Shown here piece by piece: positions 22,263 to 35,211 of a stretch of DNA of 64,000 nt. Source of the DNA: Chlorops oryzae (lineage: Eukaryota > Arthropoda > Insecta > Diptera > Chloropidae); assembly GCA_020466095.1 (NCBI GenBank), contig CM035808.1:3170190-3234189 (forward strand), given 5' to 3'. Numbering within the stretch: position 1 is the first letter of the stretch; every line of letters starts with the position of its first letter. The position numbers and the translations under genes were made by a program. The notes under the pieces were generated by a model. The model worked only from the letters and a program-made list of their open reading frames with translations. It was not told where the DNA came from and searched no databases.

Positions 22263-22984
22263 GGATTGTGATCGAGTCGCTTTAAGTTAGATTAGAGGGC
22301 AATCGCATTGATAGGACGAGACGGTGGGGAAGGAGTTTTTCGGAGGATCATCACTTTCTTTAAATTACTTATCGATAAACCCAATTCATGCATTTTTAAC
22401 AAACTATCGATCAGTGATATTCGATTGTGTTTCCTGATTTTTTTTAGTCTTTTTTTTTTGGGATCGGAAAATTTTTCTTTTTAACCCGGTAGCGCCTGAA
22501 TTAAAAAAAAAAAAAAATTAAAAAAAAAAATTATAAAAAATAAAATGAAATATGAACTGGTTCAGGTATGGGGATGACAGAAAACGAACCATTTCAGTGA
22601 TGCCATATGGCATCGCTAGGCACTACCGGGTTAAAAGGAATTTTATAGAATGAAAAATTATCGATTATTCAGTAGAACGACATCGCTAGATTGCTTCTTA
22701 TAATATTTAAATTTGATAAAATTTTTTTTTGAAATTTATTTACACTCCTCAAAAGATAAAAGGAAATCGAAATTCCCCCTTCACCAATCGACACAAATCG
22801 ATCGTTGCGTTTCACTATGATTGCCCCATCAGAAAAAAATTTGTACATTTGTCAAATAGAAGTGAATGTAAAGAAGCTAAGTAGACATTTCTCTAATACT
22901 TAATAAACAAAAATTGTAATCATAAGACACACTTTCGACTAAACACATTTAATGTTATGGAAAAACGAAAGAATTCTGAATAAA
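22263..22984 (+). promoter_or_regulatory. unc-4 3' UTR region with candidate polyadenylation signals
   Basis: After the TGA the sequence is AT-rich. AATAAA hexamers occur at 22902-22907 and 22979-22984, with another at 23693-23698. Which one is used cannot be told from sequence alone. A 146-bp TTAA-flanked element lies inside this stretch at 22485-22630, so it would be transcribed with the message if either of the first two sites is used. Confidence 0.5.
22485..22630. mobile_element. 146-bp TTAA-flanked piggyBac-like MITE in the unc-4 3' region
   Basis: CCCGGTAGCGCCT at the left; the right end read inversely is CCCGGTAGTGCCT. TTAA lies at 22481-22484 and 22631-22634. An internal palindrome, GATGCCATATGGCATC, lies toward the right end. 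A/T homopolymer runs fill the left half. Confidence 0.85.
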
Positions 22985-23846
22985 TTGCGCAATATTAGAG
23001 TAATTGATCAATATTTATGGATAGCACGATTGTATGTACTGTGGCCCCATTCTATAATCAGTTCGAGGTTATGATCATTATGTACCGTTGGTAATTTTAT
23101 TTTTATTGTATTTATATTGAATGTGTGGTAGCAAAAAGTTCCCGCTCACTTGTAGACAACAAATAGACGAACCAACAATCTACGGAATTTAAATCAACAT
23201 TTGCTCACTAGTTCTAACCGAATTTATTATGCGTTCACGAAATTCCATGCTTTCAAATTGATATAATAATCTGGTCTAAATAGTTTGGTCTAATTATTGT
23301 ATCAAAGTATTTTCCTCACATTTCGAAAGGGTCATTATAATTTTCCCTTTCTTCCTTTCACATTTCCCTTTTCTCCAGTAATTTTCTGCTCTTTTTTTTT
23401 TTTTTTTTTGAAATACATCGTCTTCTCGCTAACAAAAGAGGCCTATCCACAATGCTAAAATTAGACTTTTTAGATTCCATTACAGCTCAATAATTGTTCC
23501 AAAAGATGATTTATATAAATGAAAATTATTGTTTAGCTCGACTTATTAAGTTCAGTGTATCGCTTTAAACCAGTGTTTCCTATGTTTTTCTTATTAAATT
23601 ATTTATATTAATAAAAAAATTTGAGAAATTTAATTGGTTTGAAAATTATTTGAAATGTTTAATTTTTTTTAATTTAATTTCTTAAAATCTTAAATAAAGG
23701 TAATAAAATCATAGTCCCTTTAAGACGGGAAGGACTTAGGGGATTCGAAAGAGGTAAGTTTTGGTTTGAAGGGATCATTGAGAAAAATTCGAATGCTTGT
23801 AAGAGCCATCATTAAATAATAGCTACATTTGAGCAACTTTTTCCCA
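22985..23846. other. 3' flank of unc-4, AT-rich
   Basis: No gene recognised. A T-run lies at 23391-23410. Confidence 0.4.
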
Positions 23847-23847
23847 C

Positions 23848-24740
23848 AAGAGAGAAGGAAGAAAGGATAGTAAAGCGAAGAGAAGGATAACGGAGAAGGA
23901 GAAGAGAGAGGAGGAGAAAGAAGGAGGAGAGAGAAAGAGGAGAGAGAAAGAGGAGAGAGAAAGAGGAGAGAGAAAGAGGAGAGAGAAAGAGGAGAGAGAA
24001 AGAGGAGAGAGAAAGAGAGAGAGAGAGGAGAGAGAGAGGAGAGAGAAGAGGAGAGAGAAAGAGGAGAGAGAAAGAGGAGAGAGAAGGAGGAGAGAGAAGA
24101 GGAGAGAGAAGGAGAAGAGAAGGAGGAGAGAGAAAGAGGAGAGAGAAAGAGGAGAGAGAAAGAGGAGAGAGAAGAGAGAGAGCAAGGAGAGAGAGAAGGA
24201 GGGAGAGAAGAGGAGAGAAGGAAGAGAGAGAAGGAGGAGAGAGAAGGAGAGAGGAGAAGAGGATGAGAAGGAGGAGAGAGAAGAGGAGAGAAAGGAGGAG
24301 AGGAGGAGAAGAGAGGAGAAAAGGAGAGAGACAGAGGAGAGAGAAGGAGGAGAGAAGAGAGGAGAGAGAAGGAGGAGAGAGAAAGGAGAGTAGAAAGGAG
24401 GAGAAGGAGGAGAGAGAAGGAGGAAAGAAGAGAGAAGAGAAGGAGAGAGAGAGAGGAAGAAGGAGAGAGAAGGAGGAGAGAGAAGGAGGAGACAGAAGGA
24501 GGAGACAGGAGGATAAAGGAGGAGAGAGAAAGAGGAGGGAGAAAGAGGAGAGAGAAAGAGGAGAGAGAAGGAGGAGAGAGAAAGAGGAGAGAGTAGGAGG
24601 AGACAGACGGAGGAGAGAGAAGGAGGAGACAGAAGGAGGAGACAGAATGAGGAGACATAAGGAGGAGACAGAAGGAGGAGAGAGCAAGAAAAGGAACGAA
24701 AAGGAGAGATAGAAGAAGAAAAAGAAGGAGAGATTAAAGA
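23848..24740 (+). repeat. long purine (G/A) tract with 13-bp subrepeats
   Basis: The + strand is almost wholly A and G; 23892-24182 is 291 bases without a pyrimidine. The commonest unit is GAGGAGAGAGAAA (13 bp). Long Ser/Leu-rich or Arg/Glu-rich open frames across it (up to 312 codons) are by-products of the composition. Confidence 0.95.
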
Positions 24741-26973
24741 AGATGGGGAAAGTGCGTGTTAGGAGGATAAAATGGGTACGGACTCTATGAAGAAAGATTG
24801 TACCGTTAACTTATATTATCTTCAAAGGAGTCTCTGCTTCTTCTGAGATTTTCCAAAAAAAATTCCTATCACTTGCTCTTTTCGTAATATTCGAGGAGTA
24901 CCGATAGGGAAAATTTCCACATCGGGACCCAAATTTCTACTCGCCTGTGGTTGGATAATTTTTTTTTTTGGCTTAAAAGCACTGACACTTTGGCTTGACA
25001 TATTTAAGTTTTTAATTGTCCAAGTATTATAAAATGGGGACGCTGGTCCATGGTACCTATATGGCCCGGATTGAGAGAAAACCAGAAAAACTTCGAGTTC
25101 GAACAATAGAAATGAATTAAAGAAAACAATTTATCAGAATTTTTACTCAGACTCATGTTTAAACAAGAAAATGTCGCACCAAAGCCATTTAATGAGGTCA
25201 ACTCAAGATATGTATATATTTTTTACAGTCTCATTTTAATAGGACGTCAAAGGTTTTATATCTTAAAATGCAATCCGAAGATAGAATTTGACAGCATTTG
25301 TAAGCTTTTAGCGATTTATTCACGAATTATTTTTGTATTTGAAGAAAGAGTTCGACACTTTAATAAATCTTCTCCGCTAGAGACGATAAAATGTATTCCT
25401 AGTGTTTTTGAATTTAGCCAAAAGACATAAATAATTACAAAAAACTAAACCTTAAGAAATCGAAAGAGCTTCTTGCCAGTCTAATTGGATTCTTTTCAAC
25501 TTTTAGAATAAATAAAAAGATTAAATGTAGTAAGATTAATATGTTTAATTTCCATACTAAAAATATAACTTATCGGTCAATGGCTTCAAAATCTTTTCTA
25601 TAAAATTCCTTTCATGATTTTCGTCCCGTGAATTTTGGACCGCCATTTCTTTGATATATGGATTTGCAAAAATTTCAATTCAACAAAACCCAAATTTGCA
25701 TGCCAATAAATAACAATTATGCCAAAAAAAAAAAAGAATTAAAATAAAATTTGACACTTCGGTTATGCTTAGGGAGCAAAACTTTGAAAGCTTTTCAGGC
25801 TGCGTCAGTTTTCGACGAATCGAAATTGAAGATTTGATTGAAAAGCCTCGAGTGCGGTGTCTCTGCTTCTTACAATTGATATCCGGCATCCAGCATAACG
25901 CTTGACGAATGACATTTCAAAAAAAAAACATACATACATATGTACATACGTCCAGTTAATGAATAGAAATGAACGATTAAAAGCATATTATACTTCTAGC
26001 TACTTATCCCATTATTTATGCGTTAAAATGTTTTCGGTTTTTTCCTCGTTTTGCCAACAAAAATTTTTTGCGAATAAAAGAAGCAACCATTCGATTGTGC
26101 GAAATGACTACTTTTTCCCATTTATTGAAGCTTAAAAGTTTGGAATCTTTTCTTCTTAATCAATAGGAAAAGATTACATTTAAATGAAATCACGATTAGT
26201 GGCTTTAAATCGTTCCTTGTTCATTTCTAATAGAGTGATCATTTCTTCAACGGAATCAACTATGAATGCGTTCTTCTACCATATAAGAAATAAAATTATT
26301 CTGAATGAAAATAAATTATAATAAATATAAAGCTTTCATAGGTGGGTTTTTTTTATATATTCACATTATTTTGAGTCGATTAAAATAATTAAATTTGAAT
26401 ATTTTAAGAAACTGAAGAAGAAACTACACAGAGCCAAAACTGCCTAATAGATAATCAAGAAGATTTTCTCTATGAAACGTTTTTAGGCTAAGGGGTACCC
26501 CAGCAGAAAGAAGAGAAGATTGTTCCAAAGAGATTCCATATTATTTTAATGTGGTAAATTTTTTTGATTTTATCAAGAAGGGAAACACATGAAATCAAGA
26601 AGAAAACAAGTTATTCACAATTTTTTGCACTCAATTTCCGTTATTTTTGGCACCAAAAAAAAAAAACAATCCATAGAGAAAAACTTCTTGATTCCATTAG
26701 GTTTTATACTGAAATGTATTAAAAATGGATTTCCTATTGATTTCATTGGGCTATCTTCTGGATTTTTTCAAAAAGGTATTCCTTATTGATTTCATTAGGT
26801 TCCTGTAAGATAATGGGTTAATAATCTTCTTAATTTATTGTAATAAGGAAACCATTTTTTGAAAAAATCAATAAGAATTCATAATAAAAGCAACAAGTTT
26901 TCTTATTAAATTATTCAAAAAGGTTTTCCATATTACAATAATGAGACTTTCTTCTTGAAAAAACAAAACCATA
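24741..26973. other. AT-rich non-coding sequence
   Basis: Several open frames of 65-95 codons occur on both strands but none shows a domain, codon bias or splice context I recognise. No repeat family shared with the rest of the window was seen. Confidence 0.4.
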
Positions 26974-27330
26974 CACCGAGAGAAATAACAACAGTTAAAT
27001 CAACTACTTAGAACAATTAATGTAAGAGTGGTCAAATAAACTGTATTCCGCGTTAAATGCACTGAAAAAGGCAGTCAAATGAGCAGTTGAAAAACAGTTA
27101 CTTTTTATGTTCAAATTCGCTTTCGTTCACTTAGACGTATAAGTTCGCATTCTGATCAACCGTCTCCGGAGTTTTCGATAGCTCAGTTGTTTAAACTGTG
27201 ACTCGACAGTCGTGAGCTTCGGGGTTCTATCCCTGCTGGCGGCGGGAATTTTTCTGAATTTTTTTTTAATTACAGTTTTTTTTTTTTTTGTTCAGAGTGT
27301 AGTTGTTTTGGAAGAGAAAACTTTCTAAAA
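26974..27330 (+). mobile_element. element A, copy A4: 3'-truncated
   Basis: It starts with CACCGAGAGAAA after TA (26972-26973) and follows A1/A3 through tRNA-like module 1 (about 27174-27245, with GGTTCTATCCC). It breaks off at GGAAGAGAAAACTTTCT; the second module and the right end are absent. Confidence 0.85.
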
Positions 27331-28239
27331 ACTTTCATATAAAATAAATAAACCTGGTTTAAGCTTCTGCCCTATGCTCCTCTCAGGACTACTGTATTAG
27401 GTGATATTCATTAAAGAATAAAAAATATAATAAAAAGCACTCCTGAAGAAAGTTTAAACCTTCAAAAAAATTGAAGACTATAAGCCTAAAAATTAAATCC
27501 CTGCACTGTTGTCAGTCTTTTAGTGGATAGATCCACTGAGTGTCTCAAAATAGGACCGAAAATTCCTCAAATTTTATTATGAATTCTTTTAAAAATAAAA
27601 AAAAACTTGGTTCTTTAATTATTTCCCTAATAGCTTTCTGTTCCTATGTCTCCACTTAAGACCAGAAAGACGACAAAACAACCTGGCCTTTCAGAAGCGA
27701 CTAAGAGCAATCATGTTATCGCTTAGACCCATCTTCAAATTTTATCTTAAAAGACTTTCATTGAAGTATTTTTCTCATGAACAGAGATATGTATGTCGGG
27801 GACGAAGGAATTTCTCCTTTGGGGCCTCTTGAAGGGAGTTTTATGTTTTCTGAAGGGAATTATATGTACAAAAAAGGGGCAAAAAAATAGTAAAATGTAA
27901 GTAAGATAGCCTCAAAGACAGTCACTAAAACAAATTTTGGCAATTTTTGCCTTGCGTTGTTAGCTGACACCAGGATTGGGTACCATTGTCCAAATTTCGT
28001 ATGGATATTCCATTTTACTATTATTATATGCTCGCATCTTTCTCAGAAATAAAAATTGATACAGATTTCATGAAAGATGGGATTTATAAATTTTGATGGA
28101 TGGGCTCAAGCCCACATGCTCCAACGCACTGCTCAGAGATGATCTAACAGAACCGCTGAGTTCCTTGAAGATAATTTGAAGGAAACTGTAAGACTTCGGC
28201 ACAACCTTCTCCTCATTGCAGGTGTTCAAAAAGTTAATG
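27331..28239. other. non-coding sequence, nothing recognised
   Basis: AT-rich, no element ends or coding signals recognised. Confidence 0.4.
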
Positions 28240-28640
28240 AGTTCAAAGTTGTGTGAAAAAACGGTGCCGTCACTGGGCACGATTGGGCTCCGACAAATGG
28301 AAAAAAAAGGAAACAGAGGTATCTCGGGTAACCTCAGCCAATGTTGTGATTTTGACAAAACGGCATTCAAAAAAATTGTCAGGCTTTAGTTTATGTAAAA
28401 AAAAAAATAGTAAAAAATTTTTTTATGTCGAGGTCACCGAGAATGACAATTCGTGATTAAACGTCATGAAACGTCATTGAACGGAGTACATGGGCCAGTT
28501 CGAAAACTGTTTGAATACGCGTTTAAAGTTTGAAGCAACGCAAAAATATGTTTTAGCGCAATCTTGTCGCAGTTGCTATACTTAAACATTTAATTTCAAA
28601 AACGTTTAGGCTATTCCAACTCAGCTATGAAATAAAGTCT
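28240..28640 (-). mobile_element. element C, copy C4: decayed inverted fragment
   Basis: Read on the - strand it follows C1-C3 loosely: TTTGCGTTGCTTCAAACTTT, AACGCGTATTC and, further on, CGAGATACC, GGAGCCCAATCGTG. Substitutions and deletions are common and neither TTAA end is recognisable, so it is an old copy. Confidence 0.6.
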
Positions 28641-28649
28641 CATGTTAAA

Positions 28650-28812
28650 CCACCACTGAGGGAAACACACTTAGGCCCCACATGGGCCCGTTGTGATACC
28701 ACAAAAAAATGAGAAACCGAAGAAGAACAGGAAAAACGACCTCAGAAAGGAGTAAAGCCCAGACTCTCCCGTTCCGACAGTTGGCATCTCAACCAACTAC
28801 GGCACAGAGGTC
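28650..28812 (-). mobile_element. SINE M, copy M1
   Basis: On the - strand: CCTCTGTGCCGTAGTTGGTTGAGATGCC-type head (A box), a degenerate B box (GGGCTTTACTCC), then GAGGTCG and TTGTGGTATCACAACGGG, matching M3. No long open frame; tRNA-derived SINE structure. Confidence 0.7.
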
Positions 28813-30337
28813 GAAAATTGAGACTTTAGGTACTTCCAAATAAACCACAATCGAACCAAAATAATCAAACATTAGAATCTATTTTCTAATTTCAAAGCTC
28901 GACTTCGAAAGGATTTAGAAAGTCATACCTTCAGCGATTATTTTCTACAGACATAAGCGACCACTTCTCCGGGGCATTTGGTTCCTCAGAAGGACTCCTT
29001 CCCATTCGGGGAGAAAAAGATTTATACTGTTCCATTTAAAACATTTTTAACACCTACAAAAATGGATCTAACAAGCCATAATGCGCGCTGTATCATGCTG
29101 TAAAAGGCAAAAATCAATTTTCAGCGTAAAAATATTAATGAGTCCCAAGAGGAACAAAAGCAAAAACAAATTTTTATGACTATAATTAAATGTTTGTACA
29201 CGGTCGTAAATGTACAAATCATCGCACACGGTACGGTGCATCCATAAATGTTTTTATTCTCCGCGCCGTATTAATCCGCGCTTCGAATTCCGAAACACTT
29301 TAAAATCAATAAAAATAAAAAAAAAAAAAAAAAAGAAAAAAACTCGAAAAAAATAAGAAAGAAGCGAGTAAGCCGAGGACCGTGAAGATCCGATTCGAAC
29401 GGTTGGATGAGGCAGCCGCCTTCGAGCCGGCTTAGGGGGAAAGCGGTCAAACCAAGCCACGATATGACAGAAAGAGAGCAAAAAAGAGGAAAGACGAAAC
29501 GAAGAAAAGAAGGCGAAACGATTAAATGATTGACCATATGGCTTAATCGAATTATTGATAATAAAAAGCTGAGCGAGTTTTTCACGTCGATTTTAAAGCG
29601 CATAAACATGAAGGGAAAAAACATACGAGTTTGTCGGACAAAAAAAAAAAAAAACAGGCAACAACATGATCGGAACTACCTTGAATGACTTCGGTACTTA
29701 TACGAAGATGTCTTCTTTATCTTGAAAATAGTATATCGGATCAGCAAAAGCTAAGACTACAGATGTTTGCCACAGATGCGATGATGCGAATGTGTGAAAG
29801 AGTCAAGTTGATCGAAACGCTGCTACGAGGGACGATCGAAAAATGTGGATTGTGTTATCTTCTTCTTCTCTTTCTTCTAATTCTTCTTGAAGTTGTAACT
29901 TTTCTTCATTTGAAAAAGGCGTTTCTTAGACATAGAAATGAGATCTTAAACATCTAAGAAAAATATTTGCCCCAAAACAATGAAAGAATGACAGAAATAC
30001 AGAGAAAAAGAGTGAAAGAGATCAAGAATAAATCAATTTATCGAAAAATTTTTAAGGAAATTCTTTCCTTAAAGCATAGCCAGAAAGCATTTTTGGACTG
30101 TTAGAACTTATAAGACCGAAATTTTTACAAAACTCGAGGCTCAGAAAAAGGAGTTTGGAGTGAAGAACGAATGGTTAAAAATGCGGAACTGCGGCGGCGG
30201 AGGATTAGTTCCCTGATTTCTAGAAGTCCAGAGATTCAAGGATCAAGTCCCCCAAAGATATAGTTCAGAATATGTATCCACACAGAGTTGAATTGTCCTA
30301 ATTATCAAGACTTCAATGGCTGATATCTAAGTACCTA
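28813..30337. other. non-coding sequence with A/T runs
   Basis: No gene recognised. Open frames near 29254-29624 on the - strand are driven by A/T runs. The block 29220-29640 is somewhat richer in GC and not repeat-like. Confidence 0.35.
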
Positions 30338-31603
30338 CACAGAGAAAAAATCAACCAGAAAACTGGTTAAATCAAAAGGAAAAACATACAAAACCGGCTT
30401 CAACAAGGAATAATTTTAATTTTAACAATTTTTCTTGTTGGAAAAAAATAAAGATTTTCCTTTTGAATCGACCATATTTCAGGTTGAATTGAAATAATAA
30501 TTTTCAAAAATGGATTTAAGGGGGTCTTCTCATTGAGCAACTTTTTTTTTTCGACTTTTTTTTTTTGCATTTATTTATAGCTTGGGTAGTTGTGAATATG
30601 CTCCTAAAAGGATTTTTTGAAATTCGAAATAGTTTAGAGGATATAGCCTTCTTTGTCGTGCAAGATCTGCGCTAAAACGAGTAATTTTTGCGTTGCTTCA
30701 AACTTTAAACGCGTTTATCTCGAAACCATTTTTTTCGAACTGGCGGCCATGATATCTCCAGTTCAACTGAACCGATTTTCATGAAACAAAGTGGAATCGA
30801 CGCAGAATTGTCACCATTCTCGGGTGAACACCTCGACCATAATTTTAAAAATTTTTTTTAAATTTTTTTTTTTACACTAAACTACAAAAAAAAGCCCGAA
30901 ATTGAAATTTTTATTTGTATGGCCGCCATTTTGTCAAAAAAAATCACAAAATTAAGCTTGAGGTTCACCCGAGAATTACATCTATACTGATTATAACCCC
31001 GTTTTTTTTCCATTTCGGACGCTCCGGAGACCCGGAATCGTGGCCGCCGTGACGGCACATTTTTTTTCACTACCAACTTTGAAGTTGAATTTTTTTAAAA
31101 AGGGTCCAAAAAACGGGTTTTCAATGAGAATACCCCCTTTAATTTAAATTGTTGAACTAACCACGGACATAATTGAAATTACAAGAAAATTTTTAAAATA
31201 AAAAACAGTCCAAAAAAAAAAATACCTTTAAAAGAAGAAATGTCAACCCAAATTAACGTTCAAAGCAAATGGCCACAGAGCCCTCTGCTTTACATAGCCC
31301 CAAAACTAGCCATCGGATGGACTTCATCCGATTTTGTCACTCCATTTTCGTGAATGCTTTCGCAATGCTTAAAAAGTTCTATGTTAAGATGAATGAATAT
31401 CATATATGTCCAATTTTATAAACCAAATGAGAATTATACACAACGAAAAGAAATGTAATTTAACATATTTCCTTTCAAATCAATCAAAAATCTTGTTGAC
31501 TCAATCATTTTTCTTTTGAAATTTTTGTTCTGCTCGAAAATCAAAAGGACTGTGAATAACAATGCGCCTTTTTTTAAAAAATCATGGTTAAATTCGCTCA
31601 GTG
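30338..31603 (+). mobile_element. element D, copy D1, interrupted by C2
   Basis: It begins CACAGAGAAAAA after TA and ends with the inverse of CACTGAGCGAA before TA (31604-31605). Both halves match D3. Element C2 splits it at GGATTTAA. Confidence 0.85.
30520..31137 (+). mobile_element. element C, copy C2, nested in D1
   Basis: GGGGGTCTTCTCATTGAGC end on the left, CCCCC end on the right, with TTTAA on both sides. 618 bp; a deletion of roughly 120 bp near the right end compared with C1 and C3. Confidence 0.88.
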
Positions 31604-32417
31604 TATCCACCAAAACGCGTCCCGATTTCCTACCTTTTTCGATAGGAAAACTGTTTCGATATACTTATGATGCATAAAGTCCGGCTCTTATAACTCGACC
31701 ATCCCTAGAAAGGAAGCGCCTTCATTTTTGACCAATTTATGAGAACTCCGACTCCGAATTAGGACTCATAAATGACTCGAAATGTTTTCGGGGTTGAATT
31801 CAAAAAAAAAAAAAAAAATTCCGAATCATTTTGTTCAAGCCACGTAATTTGATTGGTATGGGTAACAACAGCAGTCGACAACGAACGAACAACAAATTTA
31901 TCACAGCTCATACGAACAACAAAAGCAACAACAATAACAACAACATGGAAAAAATAGGCATCAGCATAAAACGGAGCTAAGGGGCAAGCAAGCAAGCAAC
32001 TGTTTTATGATTTATGAACTGGCAGCGGGTTCAGCGGTTGTTATCATCATAAAATTCAAAAATATCTTCATGTTCTTGTTAATTATTTTCGGTTAACACG
32101 GCTGTTCTTGCCAGCCAGCCACTCTTCCTTCTCACCGTCCGCTGGCGTCCACAACACTCTGCGCTTTTGTGCATCGATCGATCCGACATGACCTAAAAAA
32201 TGCGAACGGAGCATAAATTTAGAGCGACGGCAGCTCTACATTGAAAAGCAAACCCGTAACTTGATGCCAGTCGGTGCATAAACAAATCACGCGGCTCGTC
32301 TAATCCTACTATTTATGAGAAAATATGGATATGGTAACCCTATAAATGCCATTGAATTGAATGAACGCTACACGAAGCCGGTTCATCCGAGTCTCAACTT
32401 AATATCGAAAGCGAGCG

Positions 32418-32456
<39 letters not shown>

Positions 32457-33487
32457 ACAATTGTTTCTATTTTATCTTAAATATATTCTTTTCTATTAGT
32501 TTTTATTTGTAGTTTTCATTTTCCTGAGTGGATATTTTTTTCCCAAATTTATTGATTAACCATAAAGTAGTTCGAAAATGCCCAATGTTGTCTCGTGTGA
32601 TGTTGAATGTTGGCTGTTCGATGCGTTCTGTTGTTGCGACCGTTGTTACCCATGATAATAATGATGATGCTTTGATTATGATGTTAATGCATATATCCAT
32701 ACAATCCGCCTCAATCCCCAAATGATCGCTTTCTTCTCTTCTTCTCTTCTTTAATGGACTTTCTTCGCTCTTCTTTTGATTTCTTTCGAACGCTTTGGAT
32801 TTGTGTCCATCGGCGTGATTGCTCCGTTGCAATTTGTGCTCTTTTGATGAGCTCCCCCCATTGTTGGCCGTCGCTCAGCGTGATATTCACGAGTTTCATG
32901 AGAATATTAATTTCATGGCAATTTTATTGCTTATTAATTTTTCAGCATTTCATTGCCTTTGTTGTTGTTGTTGCTATTATTATTGTGGTTGTTGCTGGCC
33001 AGCGTTTTGATCAGATTTATGTAGAGCGCGCTTTTGTTACTGCATCCGATCGTAATATTTCGATTTTTAAGTTTTCTAATCACGTTATGATATGATTATG
33101 GGGCCCCCATAAGGACCCCATATTGGCTCAATCATACATACATACAATCATGTTTTAATAATCATGAATGATTTTAGATTTTCTTGCTTGCCCCTTTTTA
33201 GCTCGTATTTCCTTTCATTGGTCAATTACTTTAAGATGCAAATGATATCGTTGCTTTTATTGATGCTTCACACGTTTTTTCACGCCAGCAAAGGAAATAA
33301 AAAAAATAAATAAATATGTATATAGAAAAATGTTTTTTCTCTGCTTCAATTTGTAACGTCTTTCGGCTTATCGTTGTCGCTGTCTCTGTGCCTGTCTGTC
33401 TTCATTACAAAATCAATAAGGTGATCCGTTTGTGAGCCTAAAACCGATTCTCGCCTCTTGCTTCGGTTTGTGTCTTTGGGTCTGTTA
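31604..33487. other. repeat-poor non-coding block, possible regulatory DNA
   Basis: A (GA)n run lies at about 32411-32454. The sequence at 32040-33480 is of mixed composition, not shared with other parts of the window, and without recognisable exons. Small open frames at 32503-33095 overlap each other and show no domain. Confidence 0.35.
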
Positions 33488-34585
33488 CACTGAGCGAATT
33501 TAACCATGATTTTTTTTTTTTAAAGGGCGCATTGTTATTCACAGTTCTTTTGATTTTCGAGCAGAACAAAAATTTCAAAAGAAAAGTGGTTGAGTCAACA
33601 AGATTTTTGATTGATTTGAAAGGAAATATGTTAAATTACATTTCTTTTCGTTGTGTATAATTCTCATTTGGTTTATAAAATAGAACATATAAGATATTTA
33701 TACATCTTAGAACTTTTTAAGCATTGCGAAAGCAGTCACGACAACAAAGTGACAAAATCGGACGAAGTCCATCCGATGGCTATTTTTAGGGTTATGTTCA
33801 GTAGAGGGCGCTGTGGCCATTTGCTTTGAACGCTGAATGAATTTGTTTTGACATTTCTTCTTGTATAGGTATTTTAGAAATTTTTGTTTTATTTTAAAAA
33901 TTTTCTTGTCATTTCAATTATGTCCGTGGATGGCAGTGCTGGGACTTAAGTGGTAGTCTACCACTATTTTCACTTTCTACCACTTCTACCACGCTAGGTC
34001 CAAATTTACCAATTTTTTTATTTATTTATTTATGCATTAGTTTTATTTATTTTATGATCATTTAGAATAATTGCGAACATAAAAATGTGGTTCAATGTTA
34101 TGTTTTATTGAAAAATCAAAAATGGCAGTATTTGCGTTTAACGACATCCAATAATTATGGAGACATTTTTTATAACAAGAGAAAATACCTAAAAACAATA
34201 AGGTTTCCCAATTTTCTACATGATTAGATGTTATATATTGTATAACCATTTTAAACAAATTTTAAATCTACCACTTTTTATAAAAATCTACCACTTTTTA
34301 TAAAAATCTACCGCTTTTTATAAAAATCTACCACTTCTTTAAAAATCTACCACCTTTAAAAATTTTCAAGTCCGAGCACTGGTGGTTGGTTCAACAATTT
34401 AAATTTAAATCGATTTTTGAAAATTATTATTTCAATTCAACCTGAACTATGGTCGATTGAAAAGGAAAATCTTTATTTTTCCAACAAGAAAAATTGTTAA
34501 AATTAAAATTATTCCTTGTTGAAGCCGGTTTTGTATGTTTTTCCTTTTGATTTAACCAGTTTTCTGGTTGATTTTTTTCTCTGTG
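33488..34585 (-). mobile_element. element D, copy D2 (inverted), carrying E2
   Basis: It starts CACTGAGCGAA after TA and ends with the inverse of CACAGAGAAAAA before TA. Interrupted at CCGTGG/TTGG by E2. Confidence 0.87.
33934..34381 (-). mobile_element. element E, copy E2: hAT-like, nested in D2
   Basis: 448 bp from CAGTGCTGGGACTT to the inverse of CAGTGCTCGGACTT. Flanks GTGGATGG (33926-33933) and GTGGTTGG (34382-34389) are an 8-bp duplication with one change. Four to five 20-bp units containing CTACCACTTTTTATAAAAAT lie near the right end. Confidence 0.88.
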
Positions 34586-35203
34586 TACGTTAAGCTGTGC
34601 TATGCTTTGTTGTGTTGTGTTGTTTTGTTTTGTGTTGATGATGCGTTTAATCAATGCGTTTATCGTGTTGGCTAATTTATTCAAAAACAGTAATTTTTCC
34701 AATCTATTATTTTGGTGCTGAAATGTTCGTTTACACATTAAGAAATTTCCCAATGGACCGAGAGAGGCAAAGGCTCATCTGAGCTAAGCTCAAATCAACT
34801 CGGATGGGTTTTATTATTATTATTTTTTTTTCTTTCAACAATATTGATCATTTATTTGATTGTCTGATGATTAGCAATATTTTCCATAAGAATGACGTGC
34901 TTTAAACTGGAAGATTCAATTCACTCGCTTATATTTATGATTTTCTATAGCTGTTTATTTAATGTCTTAATTTTTTTCGATTGTTATTGAATTTTTTTTT
35001 CTCCTTCTTGGCCGATTTTCATAAGTAGATTTTAATAACTTTATTTTTCAACTAGTTCAAGCGTGGCATGTCAGAACTATGTGAATCTTGTAACAGATAG
35101 ATATACTCGTAAATATATGGAATATCGGCTGCTGACCTCTATATCCTCTTGAGTCCCATGAATTTGACGTGTATAAGCATTTAAAATCTGTCCAGCGGAC
35201 TGC
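34586..35203. other. non-coding sequence between D2 and B3
   Basis: AT-rich, nothing recognised. Confidence 0.35.
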
Positions 35204-35211
35204 ATCGGAGG

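Noticed and set aside
23720..24712. Open frames of 291, 312 and 149 codons, Ser/Leu-rich or Arg/Glu-rich
   Set aside because: They are readings of the purine tract; low-complexity in every frame, no domain or splice context.
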